A stretch of DNA of 64,000 bases from CAZELM01 sp964512995 (lineage in GTDB: Bacteria; CSSED10-310). Both the position numbers and the translations under genes were made by a program. The notes below the pieces were generated by a model. It did not search any database. It was not told the origin of the DNA and was given only the letters and a program-made list of their open reading frames with translations. Where the stretch lies: the NCBI GenBank assembly GCA_964512995.1, contig CAZELM010000015.1, forward strand, positions 1-64,000, written 5' to 3'. Shown piece after piece: positions 35,662 through 44,298 of the stretch (its first letter is position 1; every line of letters begins with the position of its first letter).

Positions 35662-37158
35662 CTAGACTCCTCTCCCTTTTACACTCGCAGCAATTGTCTT
35701 TCCGATGATCACCAGATCCAACATAAAGGATTGATTTTCAGTATAATAAAAGTCGTAATCCAGGTTTTCATGGATTTCTGCGAGCCTGGCAGAACTCACT
35801 TGCCAGATGCCGGTGATACCGGGTCTTACTTTCAAGCGATTGAATTGAAGTGGTGTATAATTTTCAACAACATATGGCATTTCTGGTCTTGGCCCGACAA
35901 TGCTCATATCTCCCCGTAATACATTAAAAAATTGTGGGAACTCATCAATACTGAATCGACGTAATAATTTTCCGATCCGTGTTATTCGTGGATCATCATT
36001 GTTTTCTGGAGATCTATCATAATGATCCGCTTCAATGTACATGGAACGGAATTTATATATTTTAAACAGTTTTCCATCCTTGCCAACCCGTTCCTGAATG
36101 AACAGAACCGGACCTTTGGAATCAGATTTGATAGCAATGATTATAATCGGGAGAATCGGCATAAACAAAATGATACTCATGAAGGATACACAGATATCGA
36201 ATAGCCGTTTTATTGCGAGATAGATATAGCTGCTTCTCTGACTTTTCAGACGAAGAATCGGGATCCCCTCGATTTCTTCAAATTGAACCTGCTGGATGAA
36301 TAAATTAAAGAGATTGGGAACAAAACTGAATCGCACCTGTGCTTTGATACAGGAGTTAATTATTTCACAGATGCGAGCGGTTGTGGCATTGGGTTGAGCG
36401 ATAATAATTTCCTGAATATTCCAACTCGTTACAAGTTCTTGAAGTTGAAGTTCATTTCCCAGAACCTTCAGTGCCGTTTCTTTCTTGCCAACAATGCCGT
36501 TTATTTCAGTGCCGATTTTGTCGAAGTCATCGTCAATAAACCCGATCGGTTTCAGCCCGATCCTGGGATTTTCGAATAATCGCCGTTGAAGCTGACGACC
36601 AATATCTCCCGTACCATAGATCAATACCCGATTGAGTCCGGGACCTTTGATGTGCATCCATAGCAACAGCCGGTTCATGATGTGTCGCTGAATATTAATA
36701 TTTATAAATAATAATATTAGTGAATACATCAAAATCAAACGTGAATAGAGGAGTATTCCCTGCTCTTCAAAATCAGTATTAAGCATTTGGAAATCAGGCA
36801 AGGGTGCGGAATGGTAGGGTTGTGAAAACAAAATAGGTCGAAATAGAAAGGAGAATGAAAAAAGGAATAGGCTGCCGATGAGAAGAGATTGTAGAATTTT
36901 CTTCATTTCTTCTACATTCAGCAGACCAACTTTTCGTGAGTACAGACCAAACCGTTCGAAGATGATCAGAAAAAGAAAACCGGATATAAAAGCGAGATTG
37001 CGGTATATTTTGAAAGGTTGAAAACCCGCTCCGATAGACCATCTGGAATAGATGAAATGATATGTGTAATAACCCGCAAAAAAAGAAATTACAACCGTAA
37101 AATAATCCAGTGTCACTTGAGTAATCGATAGTATCCGAAAATAATTCTTCTGATTCAA
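35662..37158 (-). CDS. Undecaprenyl-phosphate sugar phosphotransferase (polysaccharide priming enzyme)
   Basis: 498 residues with the WcaJ/WbaP plan. There are N-terminal membrane helices (about 10-150), then a cytoplasmic Rossmann-like CoA-binding type domain (VLIYGTGDIGRQLQRRL, about 188-205). A long hydrophobic helix (about 335-355) enters the membrane before the catalytic domain (LFKIYKFRSM, LRRFSIDEFPQFFNVLRGDM, GPRPE, GITGIWQVS). It transfers a sugar phosphate onto undecaprenyl phosphate at the inner membrane to start an exopolysaccharide or O-unit. It sits between a GT9 and an epimerase gene, five and nine bases apart. Confidence 0.93.
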   Translation of the reverse strand: MNQKNYFRILSITQVTLDYFTVVISFFAGYYTYHFIYSRWSIGAGFQPFKIYRNLAFISGFLFLIIFERFGLYSRKVGLLNVEEMKKILQSLLIGSLFLFSFSFLFRPILFSQPYHSAPLPDFQMLNTDFEEQGILLYSRLILMYSLILLFININIQRHIMNRLLLWMHIKGPGLNRVLIYGTGDIGRQLQRRLFENPRIGLKPIGFIDDDFDKIGTEINGIVGKKETALKVLGNELQLQELVTSWNIQEIIIAQPNATTARICEIINSCIKAQVRFSFVPNLFNLFIQQVQFEEIEGIPILRLKSQRSSYIYLAIKRLFDICVSFMSIILFMPILPIIIIAIKSDSKGPVLFIQERVGKDGKLFKIYKFRSMYIEADHYDRSPENNDDPRITRIGKLLRRFSIDEFPQFFNVLRGDMSIVGPRPEMPYVVENYTPLQFNRLKVRPGITGIWQVSSARLAEIHENLDYDFYYTENQSFMLDLVIIGKTIAASVKGRGV

Positions 37159-37163
37159 AAATT

Positions 37164-38285
37164 TTAAACCCCGGTATCAAGGTGGTAAGGAAAGAGTTCC
37201 TGGATTGATGAGTAGACAATATCGGGTGTGATCGTAGCCATACATGATTCCGGTTTCTGGCATTTTGAACGATAGCAAGGGCAACATTCATCTGTTGCAA
37301 CCAGTGCATTTCCCAAGCCGTAAAAATCGATTTCATGGGCGCATGTCGGACCAAAAAGCCCAATGACTTTGGTCTGAAGTGCCAGCGCGAGATGAAGAGC
37401 CATTGTGTCTCCTGTAATAATCATATCAAGATGCGATATTACTCCGGCAAACACATCCAGAGAGTTAACGCCGGTATCAACAACTTGATTCTCGAGTATT
37501 GACACGATGTGTCGATTTGAATTGATCTCACGATTCCCTCCAAGTAAATATACACGAGCATCCATTTTGTTTCGAAGGTCGTGCGCCAGTTGGATGAAAT
37601 GGTAATCTGGCCATTTTTTGGTGGCAAAAATGTCTCCGCATCCCGTATTCAAACCGATTCTGGGGCCGGTCCCCGGTGCATTTAGTTGCATAAGCAGTGT
37701 TTTCGCGGTGGTTCGTGATTCCTGGGGAAGCTCATAGATATAGTGGTCACGCTGATATGGTAGATCGGCAATCTCGTATATTGTCTCCTGGTAGGTTTTC
37801 CGATTGATCCGGAATTTCAACTCGTCATCAAGTCCAAGAGCTAATGCGTATCGGGCGGACTCATTGTATACATCAAGTGTCCCCCATGGAGACATGACGA
37901 ATCCTTTCCGTTCGAAAGCTCGAACGATTGAAGACAGAGCGATTATTTGAGGTGCTTTGTCCAGTGACAACAGGAGGTCGAATTCCTGACCAAATATCCT
38001 CAGGATATCGGGTGAGTCTATCGTCAGCAGCCGATCTATCGCAGAGTTATTTTTCAATATTGAATAAGATTGCTGGTCAGTTATCCAGGTGATATGCCGA
38101 AGAGGATACTCACGTTCCAGTGCGTGGAGTATTGGTGTTGTTCGTAATGCATCTCCCATCGCGCCTAATTTCAGAATTAAAATTCGTCTCCCCATGGGTA
38201 GATAATGCATGCACCCTTGACAAAGCCGTTTATACTTGCATGGTTTTTCTCCCAAATAATATCTGCAATTCAATCGTGCTTCCAT
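37164..38285 (-). CDS. Family 9 glycosyltransferase (heptosyltransferase-like) with an N-terminal cysteine motif
   Basis: 373 residues. The GT9 fold starts at ILILKLGAMGDALRTTP (about 33-49), and the C-terminal half has GLNTGCGDIFATKKWP and ITGDTMALHLALAL, GLFGPT. Before the fold lies a cysteine cluster (C7, C15, C21, C24; spaced 7-5-2) and near the end a second one (ECCPCYRSKCQKPESC), which together could bind a metal. The start is the ATG at 38285, six bases after GGGAG; a TTG at 38324 is in frame but lacks a site. It is the first gene of the exopolysaccharide operon. Confidence 0.88.
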   Translation of the reverse strand: MEARLNCRYYLGEKPCKYKRLCQGCMHYLPMGRRILILKLGAMGDALRTTPILHALEREYPLRHITWITDQQSYSILKNNSAIDRLLTIDSPDILRIFGQEFDLLLSLDKAPQIIALSSIVRAFERKGFVMSPWGTLDVYNESARYALALGLDDELKFRINRKTYQETIYEIADLPYQRDHYIYELPQESRTTAKTLLMQLNAPGTGPRIGLNTGCGDIFATKKWPDYHFIQLAHDLRNKMDARVYLLGGNREINSNRHIVSILENQVVDTGVNSLDVFAGVISHLDMIITGDTMALHLALALQTKVIGLFGPTCAHEIDFYGLGNALVATDECCPCYRSKCQKPESCMATITPDIVYSSIQELFPYHLDTGV

Positions 38286-38468
38286 CTCAAACTCCCTGGG
38301 TGGCTCTTCCCTGTAACCGCTCAATTATATTTAAAGATCTGTCCCTTGACAACACTTGGATGCAATGTTAGCTTGCGGCGTTGGCTTTTCATCGATAACC
38401 ACATCGATAAAAGAAATACTCCCACGATAATAGAAGTCCGTATCGAATCTGATAGGCGGAGAGGATGA

Positions 38469-38705
38469 ATGGAAATGGCAAATAAAAGCATTGTCGTTGG
38501 ATCGGTTCCGAAGAAAGATGGCCTGGAGATCCGTGCCAGTATTACTGAGTATCGTAACGAGTATTATATAGATATCAGAGAGTTCATGATCAGCGCTGAA
38601 TATGAAGGTCCCACAAAAAAAGGAGTTCGATTTCACTCAGAGAACTGGGAAACTTTTTTTAAAATGATCAAAAAATTGGATCAGGAGCTAAAAAAGTTAG
38701 CCTGA
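38469..38705 (+). CDS. PC4/YdbC-type single-stranded DNA-binding protein
   Basis: 78 residues. The core ITEYRNEYYIDIREF, then YEGPTKKGVRF and a C-terminal helix, matches the transcriptional coactivator p15 (PC4) family. Bacterial members are dimers that bind single-stranded nucleic acid. The ATG at 38469 follows GGAGAGG; Met3 (38475) is an alternative. It lies next to the HU gene and the two may share nucleoid or transcription roles. Confidence 0.85.
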   Translation: MEMANKSIVVGSVPKKDGLEIRASITEYRNEYYIDIREFMISAEYEGPTKKGVRFHSENWETFFKMIKKLDQELKKLA

Positions 38706-38738
38706 TTTAATTTTGTCGAGGTATTATGCGTTTTTTTC

Positions 38739-38766
38739 TTGACAGATGCTTTTAATTTCTAATAAT
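38739..38766 (+). promoter_or_regulatory. Sigma-70 promoter of the HU gene
   Basis: Perfect TTGACA (38739-38744), a 16-base spacer, then AATAAT (38761-38766), five of six matches to the -10 consensus. It ends about 58 bases before the GTG start, fitting strong expression of a nucleoid protein. Confidence 0.75.
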
Positions 38767-38824
38767 TAGTATGTTTACCTGAGGCGTGTGATTTTTTCAT
38801 AACCTTTCAAGAGGAGGCTTCCCT

Positions 38825-39121
38825 GTGGCAAAGAATGAGACAAAGGGCGTGACAAAGAAAGAGTTAATTGTAAATATTGCAGATGATGCAGGTATATCCA
38901 AAGCAGTTGCTGAAAAAGCATTGAACGCAATCAAAGACAGCATCATAAAAGCTCTGACAAGCCGCCAGAAAGTAACTATTCTGGGTTTCGGTACGTTTTA
39001 TGTCTCCGAAAGACCCGCTCGTAAGGGTCGGAATCCGAAAACCGGAGAACCAATCGATATACCGTCTACCGCCGTCCCAAAATTTAAACCCGGTAAGGCA
39101 CTCAAAGATTCTGTGGAATAA
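38825..39121 (+). CDS. hup: HU family DNA-binding protein
   Basis: 98 residues, the size of HU/IHF subunits. The dimerising helices (TKKELIVNIADDAGISK) are followed by the typical VTILGFGTFYVSERPARKGRNP, with the beta-arm Pro region (PKTGEPIDIPSTAVPKFKPG). It bends and packs DNA as a dimer. The start is GTG at 38825 after AGGAGG. A consensus promoter lies upstream and a strong terminator downstream, so it is transcribed alone. The N-terminus is about eight residues longer than most HU. Confidence 0.96.
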   Translation: MAKNETKGVTKKELIVNIADDAGISKAVAEKALNAIKDSIIKALTSRQKVTILGFGTFYVSERPARKGRNPKTGEPIDIPSTAVPKFKPGKALKDSVE

Positions 39122-39161
39122 ACATTATTAATATTTGAAAATTAAAGCGTATTGTTTGATT

Positions 39162-39200
39162 AATAAAGAACAACGCTTGTTGTGTTGTTCTTTATTTTTT
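39162..39200 (+). terminator. Intrinsic terminator after the HU gene
   Basis: Stem AAAGAACAAC (39165-39174) and GTTGTTCTTT (39184-39193), extendable by two to three A-T pairs, a nine-base loop, and ATTTTTT directly after. Confidence 0.9.
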
Positions 39201-39304
39201 CAGGATATAAATCATCTTATTATTGATGATAATATATCCGTCTTAATTTGATCCATATGCGGTCATTTCAGATACTGTAATTGGATTTGTCAGATGTTTT
39301 TAAT

Positions 39305-40078
39305 ATGATTGACACACATACTCATTTGACAGATAGACAATATCGTAATGATGTATCTGAAATCATTGATCGTGCCGTAGACTCTGGACTGAACACCATC
39401 ATCACCATCGGCTCCAACCTCGATGACAGTAAGCAGTGTCTGGAACTGGCTTTAAAGTATTCCACCATTTTGGCTTCCGTTGGTATTCACCCGCATCAGG
39501 CAAAATTATGGACCGCAGACGCCCGTAATGAACTTTTTTCTCTTGGCAGATATGCCATTGCCATCGGAGAAATTGGGTTGGATTACTATTACACCTTCTC
39601 CGAAAAATGGGAACAGAAACGGGCTTTCATCGAGCAGCTCTCAGTGGCATTGGATCTACACAAGCCGGTTATTATCCATTGCCGGGATGCGTCAGATGAT
39701 CTTTTTGACATTATCAGACGAACTGAATTTCAAGCATTATCCGGTGTGATCCATTGTTTTTCTGGAACAAAAAGCGAAGCCATGCAATTGATTCGATTGG
39801 GTTGGTATCTATCATTCAATGGAATCCTTACTTTTAAAAATTCCCGGTCTATCCAGGATATCCTGTCCAGTCTTCCGATCGATCGCATCCTTATTGAAAC
39901 GGATTGCCCTTATCTGACTCCGATGCCGCATCGGGGGAAACGAAATGAACCGATGCATGTGCGTCATGTCTATGAAAAGATAATACAACTTCGGAATATA
40001 GAGTTCGATTTTCTGAAACATAGCCATCGGATGAATTGCCAGAAACTTTTCGGGAATACCCATTTTCATTTCATATGA
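39305..40078 (+). CDS. tatD: TatD family metal-dependent deoxyribonuclease
   Basis: 257 residues. N-terminal DTHTHL metal motif (3-8), GEIGLDYYY (about 88-96), HCRDASDD (about 124), HCFSGT (about 150) and ETDCPYLTP (about 199-207) are the usual TatD signatures. It is a Mg-dependent 3'-5' exonuclease/hydrolase in the cytoplasm, linked to DNA repair and turnover. I place the start at the ATG 39305, giving the family N-terminus MIDTHTHL. A TTG at 39281 is also in frame, and neither has a good ribosome binding site. Confidence 0.93.
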   Translation: MIDTHTHLTDRQYRNDVSEIIDRAVDSGLNTIITIGSNLDDSKQCLELALKYSTILASVGIHPHQAKLWTADARNELFSLGRYAIAIGEIGLDYYYTFSEKWEQKRAFIEQLSVALDLHKPVIIHCRDASDDLFDIIRRTEFQALSGVIHCFSGTKSEAMQLIRLGWYLSFNGILTFKNSRSIQDILSSLPIDRILIETDCPYLTPMPHRGKRNEPMHVRHVYEKIIQLRNIEFDFLKHSHRMNCQKLFGNTHFHFI

Positions 40079-40090
40079 GCGGGAACCGGC

Positions 40091-40744
40091 TTATTTGGGT
40101 GGTTTCCATCCGAAATGTTCAAAATAATATTTCAGTTTATTCAGCCGTTTGAAGTGGATCCCGTCTGATTTCTGCGTAACCATTCCGATCTTGCTCAGCT
40201 CTTCAAACACTTTTGAAATATCCTGGAAATCACCTTCGATCTCCTCTGCCAATTCCTCGATCGTTGCTGAAAGGAGGCATTCTTTGGGCCACTTGTTGTG
40301 CATTCCGAACTGTTTTGCGAATCGATGGACAACACAGTGCAGTACATGAGCGCTGACATCTCCCATCAAAAGCAACCCGATCAATTGATCGGCAGCTCTC
40401 AATCGATTGGAAAAACGAGCGAGAATTTTAAGTGCGATCTCCGGATGCTGCTGAATGAGAAATTTAAAATCATTCGTTTCCAATGCAATCAACTCGGTTT
40501 CGACCAATGCTTCCGCACCTGCTGAGCGTGGGAGATTTTCCAGTAACGCCATTTCTCCAAAAAAATCACCTTTTTTTAAAATTGCCAATGTGATGGATTG
40601 ATCACGCGTCGATAAGAAGATACGGATTTGTCCGGATGCCACCACATACATTTCTGATCCAGTATCCCCTTGCAGGAAAATCTGATCTCCTGGTGAAAAT
40701 TTAAGATGTTTCCCGATACCGATGGATACCTTGGGTGTTTTCAT
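40091..40744 (-). CDS. Crp/Fnr-type cyclic-nucleotide-binding regulator
   Basis: 217 residues. The N-terminal cNMP-binding beta-roll has the phosphate-binding cassette FGEMALLENLPRSA (about 62-75) with the Arg-Ser pair that contacts cyclic nucleotides. A dimerisation helix follows. The C-terminal winged-helix region has TIEELAEEIEGDFQDISKVFEELSKIGMV (about 160-188). Likely a transcription factor answering cAMP or a related nucleotide. The cyclase-like protein at 11929 is the only candidate producer in the window. It is five bases after the RpiB-like gene, so they are one operon. Confidence 0.88.
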   Translation of the reverse strand: MKTPKVSIGIGKHLKFSPGDQIFLQGDTGSEMYVVASGQIRIFLSTRDQSITLAILKKGDFFGEMALLENLPRSAGAEALVETELIALETNDFKFLIQQHPEIALKILARFSNRLRAADQLIGLLLMGDVSAHVLHCVVHRFAKQFGMHNKWPKECLLSATIEELAEEIEGDFQDISKVFEELSKIGMVTQKSDGIHFKRLNKLKYYFEHFGWKPPK

Positions 40745-40749
40745 CGTCT

Positions 40750-41469
40750 TTAATCCCAGGTAATACTCATGCCATGGTCTCGAGCAAAATCTCGGGCCAA
40801 TGGCGTAACAATGACTTTGGATGGTAACTGGATCTGTTTGATCCCTTTATCGAGTGCTTTACGGAGATAGTCTTCATTGATCAGATTGGGAGGGTCTATC
40901 CGGTTACTGGTCTGGATGACAGAAGAAAGGGTTTTCTTCGAACTTGTCCCCTCATTATCGCGAATGATCGACTGGACAATTTCTCGAATGATCATTGGCA
41001 GATCAGGACTCGCTGGGCTGATACGTGATTTGGTTTCATCCAGGACATTGATTTTGTCCACCCGGCGCTGATGACGCCCTCCTTCAAATCTGGCGCTCAG
41101 GAATCGTTCAGCAATTTGTTTAGCCTTTCCGACGCCGATAACCATCGACCCCATGATAAGCATATTTGCATCATTATGCTCCCGAGCATTTCCTGCTGTA
41201 TATATATCATTGCACAAGGCAGCTCGAATACCCGAGATTTTATTGGCTGTGATCGAACTTCCAATTCCCGCTCCATCGATCATTATTCCAACATCCGCTG
41301 TTTTATCCGTGATACCTCTCGCTACCAGGATGGCGATATCGGGATAATCGACCGCATCTATTGAATAACAACCAACATCTGCAATTTCATGCTGAAGAGA
41401 CTTCAGATAGTCGCTGATCGCTTGTTTTAACTCATATCCTCCATGATCCGATCCGATGATTATTCGCAT
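40750..41469 (-). CDS. RpiB/LacAB-like sugar isomerase with Asp at the catalytic Cys and a C-terminal extension
   Basis: 239 residues against about 145-150 for RpiB. Residues 1-145 have the RpiB fold (IIIGSDHGGYELK, VDYPDIA, NKISGIRAALC, EHNDANMLIMG). The catalytic cysteine motif GxxICGTGIG is here GIMIDGAGIG with Asp65. Residues about 160-239 form an extra module ending KVIVTPLARDFARDHGM, a pattern I associate with C-terminal tails of some microcompartment-related enzymes (memory, not tested). It may act on another sugar phosphate. The start is ATG at 41469 after GGGAGG; a GTG two codons earlier is less likely. Confidence 0.8.
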   Translation of the reverse strand: MRIIIGSDHGGYELKQAISDYLKSLQHEIADVGCYSIDAVDYPDIAILVARGITDKTADVGIMIDGAGIGSSITANKISGIRAALCNDIYTAGNAREHNDANMLIMGSMVIGVGKAKQIAERFLSARFEGGRHQRRVDKINVLDETKSRISPASPDLPMIIREIVQSIIRDNEGTSSKKTLSSVIQTSNRIDPPNLINEDYLRKALDKGIKQIQLPSKVIVTPLARDFARDHGMSITWD

Positions 41470-41728
41470 AAACACCCTCCCACCTCTTTCTTCCTAGCAT
41501 TATACCAAAAGTAATGATTAAAAGAGCTAGAAATTTTTCGAGTAAAATGGCTATTGTTTGACGCCAGCGTAGATTCTAAAATAGAAAATATCTGATTCAG
41601 CAACGGCAGATGAACATTAGATCAATCCACATACCGTTGTAACGTAATTCCGGCAAAAAATCGAAGTGCATGGAGTTATATGGCTTGTCGATGATATCTT
41701 GATGAATTATTAATCCAATGGAGTTGGC

Positions 41729-41757
41729 TGTAACCTTTTCTGTGGAAACAGCTCTAA
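41729..41757 (+). promoter_or_regulatory. Candidate ECF-sigma promoter of the efflux operon
   Basis: TGTAACC (41729-41735) followed by TTTT, then CTAA at 41754-41757, i.e. GTAACC-N16-CTCTAA. The same TGTAACCTTTT with CTAA at exactly the same 25-base offset precedes trxA (48664-48692). No housekeeping promoter is evident. The ECF sigma gene at 47789 lies in between and is the natural candidate. Confidence 0.55.
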
Positions 41758-41767
41758 ATTTGAGCTG
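41749..41767 (+). promoter_or_regulatory. Palindrome over the start of the efflux operon
   Basis: CAGCTC (41749-41754), seven bases, GAGCTG (41762-41767). It overlaps the proposed -10 and start of transcription. It could be a repressor site, though arms this short can also occur by chance. Confidence 0.3.
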
Positions 41768-41800
41768 AAATACTCAGCGGATTACGATAGGAGGACAAGT

Positions 41801-43174
41801 ATGGTTCTAAAACATCTCATGATTATTCTTTCAGCTTTCATTCTAATCCCTTCTGTTAACGCTTCGGATGACACTTCGGTTTATATTTCGCTCATTGATT
41901 CCGTTCGTATTGCATATGAATCCAATCTGGATTTGGCTTCCATGCGTTTAGGTGTGAATGCTGCTTATCAAGAGATCGGAATGGCAGCATCGCAATTTTC
42001 ACCACGGTTCGATGTTGAACAGACATTTGTTCGTACGAATCAGCAAGTTTCTGCTTTCGGACTGAATCTGAACCATGCGGAGATTGCTCCATCAGACTTT
42101 GATCCCGAGAAATTAAATCATCCTGACTGGATTTCTGATTATGGTACTGCACTCAACCTGACGCAGCCCATTTTCAATGGCGGGCGTGAAATGATTGGGT
42201 ATCGACTGGCCAAAAAGGGATATGAACAAGCAATAGCTCTCGGGAAAAATGGCATTGAGAATATCCTTCATGAGACCGTGAAAACGTATTTAGGAGCGCT
42301 GCTGGCGAGAGAAGGTCTGAAAATTTCAAAAGAAGCTGTGGGAATTGCAGAAACAAACCTTGTGATGATTCAGCAGCGCTTTGATCAGGGAATGGTGATC
42401 AAATCTGATTTGTTGCAGGCGAAAGTCCACCTGTCTGAACTCCAACAACGTGAGATCAGAGCGACGAATCAATTTCAGATAGCGCTCGCAGGACTAAACA
42501 CGATTTTGGGGAGTCCGGACGGGCGATATTATCCCAGCGGAGATTTGGATGGAGGTGTTTGTCCGGACATTTCTCTGGAGAAATTGATCGAATGGGCGAA
42601 TTCCGATCATCCTGATTTGATTTCTCATCAGAAACAGGTTGAATTTTCTGACCTAAAAGTAAAATTGGCTAAAGCACCCTTTCTGCCAAATATCAATGCT
42701 CAGATAGCCTATCAATATCACGGCACAAGTCCTGTCTCAGACGGGGATGATTCGATGACGGTCGCATTATCCTTTGGATTGAATCTGTTTAATGGTACCG
42801 GAGATTATCGTCGGATGAAACAATCTCAATACAACCTGATGCGTGATCAGAAATCATATGAATCCAAAAAGAATATGATCGCTTTGGATGTACGGAAGGC
42901 ATATTTTGAGTTGGCCGCTGCTCAGAAGCAACTGGAAGTGGCTTCTGAAGCAGTTAATCAGGCTGAAGAGGGTCTGCGGATACTGGAAGAGCGATATCGG
43001 CAAGGAGCATCCAATATCGTAGATTTATTAAACACTGAGCTGGCTTTGGCAGATGCCAAATTCAATCGGATGCAGGCAAAACACGATCTGCTCATGGGAA
43101 ATGCTTCGCTATGCAAATCAGTGGGCCATTTATATTCGCGATTGTTGGAGCCAGAAAAATGCCCCATTCCATGA
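41801..43174 (+). CDS. TolC family outer-membrane efflux channel
   Basis: 457 residues. A signal peptide (about 1-20, ending VNAS) is followed by two OEP repeats, each with long helices and beta strands. Typical positions are LTQPIFNGGREMIGYRLAKKGYEQA in the first half and NLFNGTGDYRRMKQSQYNLMR in the second. Trimers form a tunnel across the outer membrane and periplasm. A ribosome binding site (AGGAGG) precedes the ATG. It starts an operon with an adaptor and an RND pump. Confidence 0.93.
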   Translation: MVLKHLMIILSAFILIPSVNASDDTSVYISLIDSVRIAYESNLDLASMRLGVNAAYQEIGMAASQFSPRFDVEQTFVRTNQQVSAFGLNLNHAEIAPSDFDPEKLNHPDWISDYGTALNLTQPIFNGGREMIGYRLAKKGYEQAIALGKNGIENILHETVKTYLGALLAREGLKISKEAVGIAETNLVMIQQRFDQGMVIKSDLLQAKVHLSELQQREIRATNQFQIALAGLNTILGSPDGRYYPSGDLDGGVCPDISLEKLIEWANSDHPDLISHQKQVEFSDLKVKLAKAPFLPNINAQIAYQYHGTSPVSDGDDSMTVALSFGLNLFNGTGDYRRMKQSQYNLMRDQKSYESKKNMIALDVRKAYFELAAAQKQLEVASEAVNQAEEGLRILEERYRQGASNIVDLLNTELALADAKFNRMQAKHDLLMGNASLCKSVGHLYSRLLEPEKCPIP

Positions 43175-43221
43175 TTCATGGATCGGATTGAGTGATTCAA
43201 CTTTGGAAACAGGAGGTTTGA

Positions 43222-44295
43222 ATGAGTGAGAGCAAAAAAGGACGATATATTGGCGCTGGGATTGTGTTTGTAATTTTAATCGTTTTTTTTCTGGATATGC
43301 AGGGATACTTGGGTCATCGCGTACCTCCCGGCAACACCACTCCAGAGAAACCGGATATTACCAATTTAGTAACAATTACTATTGAACAGACGATGGTGGA
43401 TGAATTCGAGACTGCTGTCGGTACTATCTCCTCCCGCAAAGAAACCTATATTACGGCAAAGGTTCCCGCACATGTGAAGCATATACATGTCAAACCAGGT
43501 GATAAGGTGAAGGCCAATGATTTATTGATCACGCTGGATGACCGGGATCTGAAAGCAAAGCTGGGTCAGGCACAATCTGGTTATGAAGCTGCACAAGCCG
43601 CCCTCGTTCAATCAGATAATTCATTTAAGCGATATCAATCGCTCATCCAGACCGGTGCTGCGACACAGGCGGAGTTTGAACATGCGGAGGCTCAGTATGA
43701 AATGTCATTGGCAAAAGTCAAAGAAGCGGAAAATGCGATCAAGGAGCTGAATGTCATGTTGGGATTCACTGAACTCCGGTCGCCCTACAGCGGTATCGTT
43801 GTGGAGAAAATGGCAGAAGAAGGAGCGATCGCAAATCCGGGAGTTCCTCTGTTGCGTATTGAGGATCCAGATCAATTGCTCCTCGATGTTTTTATTCCAG
43901 AAACGCAGCAGAATTCTGTCGTGATCGGAAAAACGCTTATGGTGAAGGTGGATTCCCTTGAAAAGGAAATACCGGGCAAAGTGGATGAAATCATACCCAG
44001 TTCCGATCCCCGATCTCGATCATTTATGGTCAGAATCAGTCTGGAACAGCAGCCGGGTTTGCGTTCCGGTACTTTTGGACGATGTTATCTGCCTTCAGAC
44101 ACACGTCAAATGATCCTTCTGGATCCGGCTGCTGTCTACCGGGTTGGTCAACTGGAGATGGTTCGTGTGGTAATCGGTGACAGGATTGAAACACGGATGG
44201 TCCGTACCGGTATCGAGAGGGATGGCAAAATAGAGATTCTTTCCGGATTGGAATCTGGAGACGTTGTCGCTGTCTCTGAAGTACGGGAGGAATGA
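43222..44295 (+). CDS. RND efflux membrane-fusion (adaptor) subunit
   Basis: 357 residues. A single N-terminal membrane helix (about 9-25) is followed by the lipoyl-like half (AKVPAHVKHIHVKPGDKV, about 79-96), a helical hairpin (about 110-180), the second lipoyl half (FTELRSPYSGIVVEKMAEEGA, about 187-207) and beta-barrel and membrane-proximal domains. It bridges the inner-membrane pump and the TolC channel. The gene stops three bases before the pump gene, and its ATG follows AGGAGG. Confidence 0.93.
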   Translation: MSESKKGRYIGAGIVFVILIVFFLDMQGYLGHRVPPGNTTPEKPDITNLVTITIEQTMVDEFETAVGTISSRKETYITAKVPAHVKHIHVKPGDKVKANDLLITLDDRDLKAKLGQAQSGYEAAQAALVQSDNSFKRYQSLIQTGAATQAEFEHAEAQYEMSLAKVKEAENAIKELNVMLGFTELRSPYSGIVVEKMAEEGAIANPGVPLLRIEDPDQLLLDVFIPETQQNSVVIGKTLMVKVDSLEKEIPGKVDEIIPSSDPRSRSFMVRISLEQQPGLRSGTFGRCYLPSDTRQMILLDPAAVYRVGQLEMVRVVIGDRIETRMVRTGIERDGKIEILSGLESGDVVAVSEVREE

Positions 44296-44298
44296 TAC

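Larger units (their letters stand above)
41470..41800. other. Divergent intergenic region upstream of the efflux operon
   Basis: 331 bp between the RpiB-like gene (minus) and tolC (plus). It holds the ECF-type promoter motif and a palindrome listed separately. The rest is AT-rich and I see no small gene in it. Confidence 0.6.

Noticed and set aside
38312..38318. TGTAACC upstream of the PC4-like gene
   Set aside because: It lacks both the TTTT extension and the spaced CTAA, and lies about 150 bases from the gene near the divergent GT9 start.
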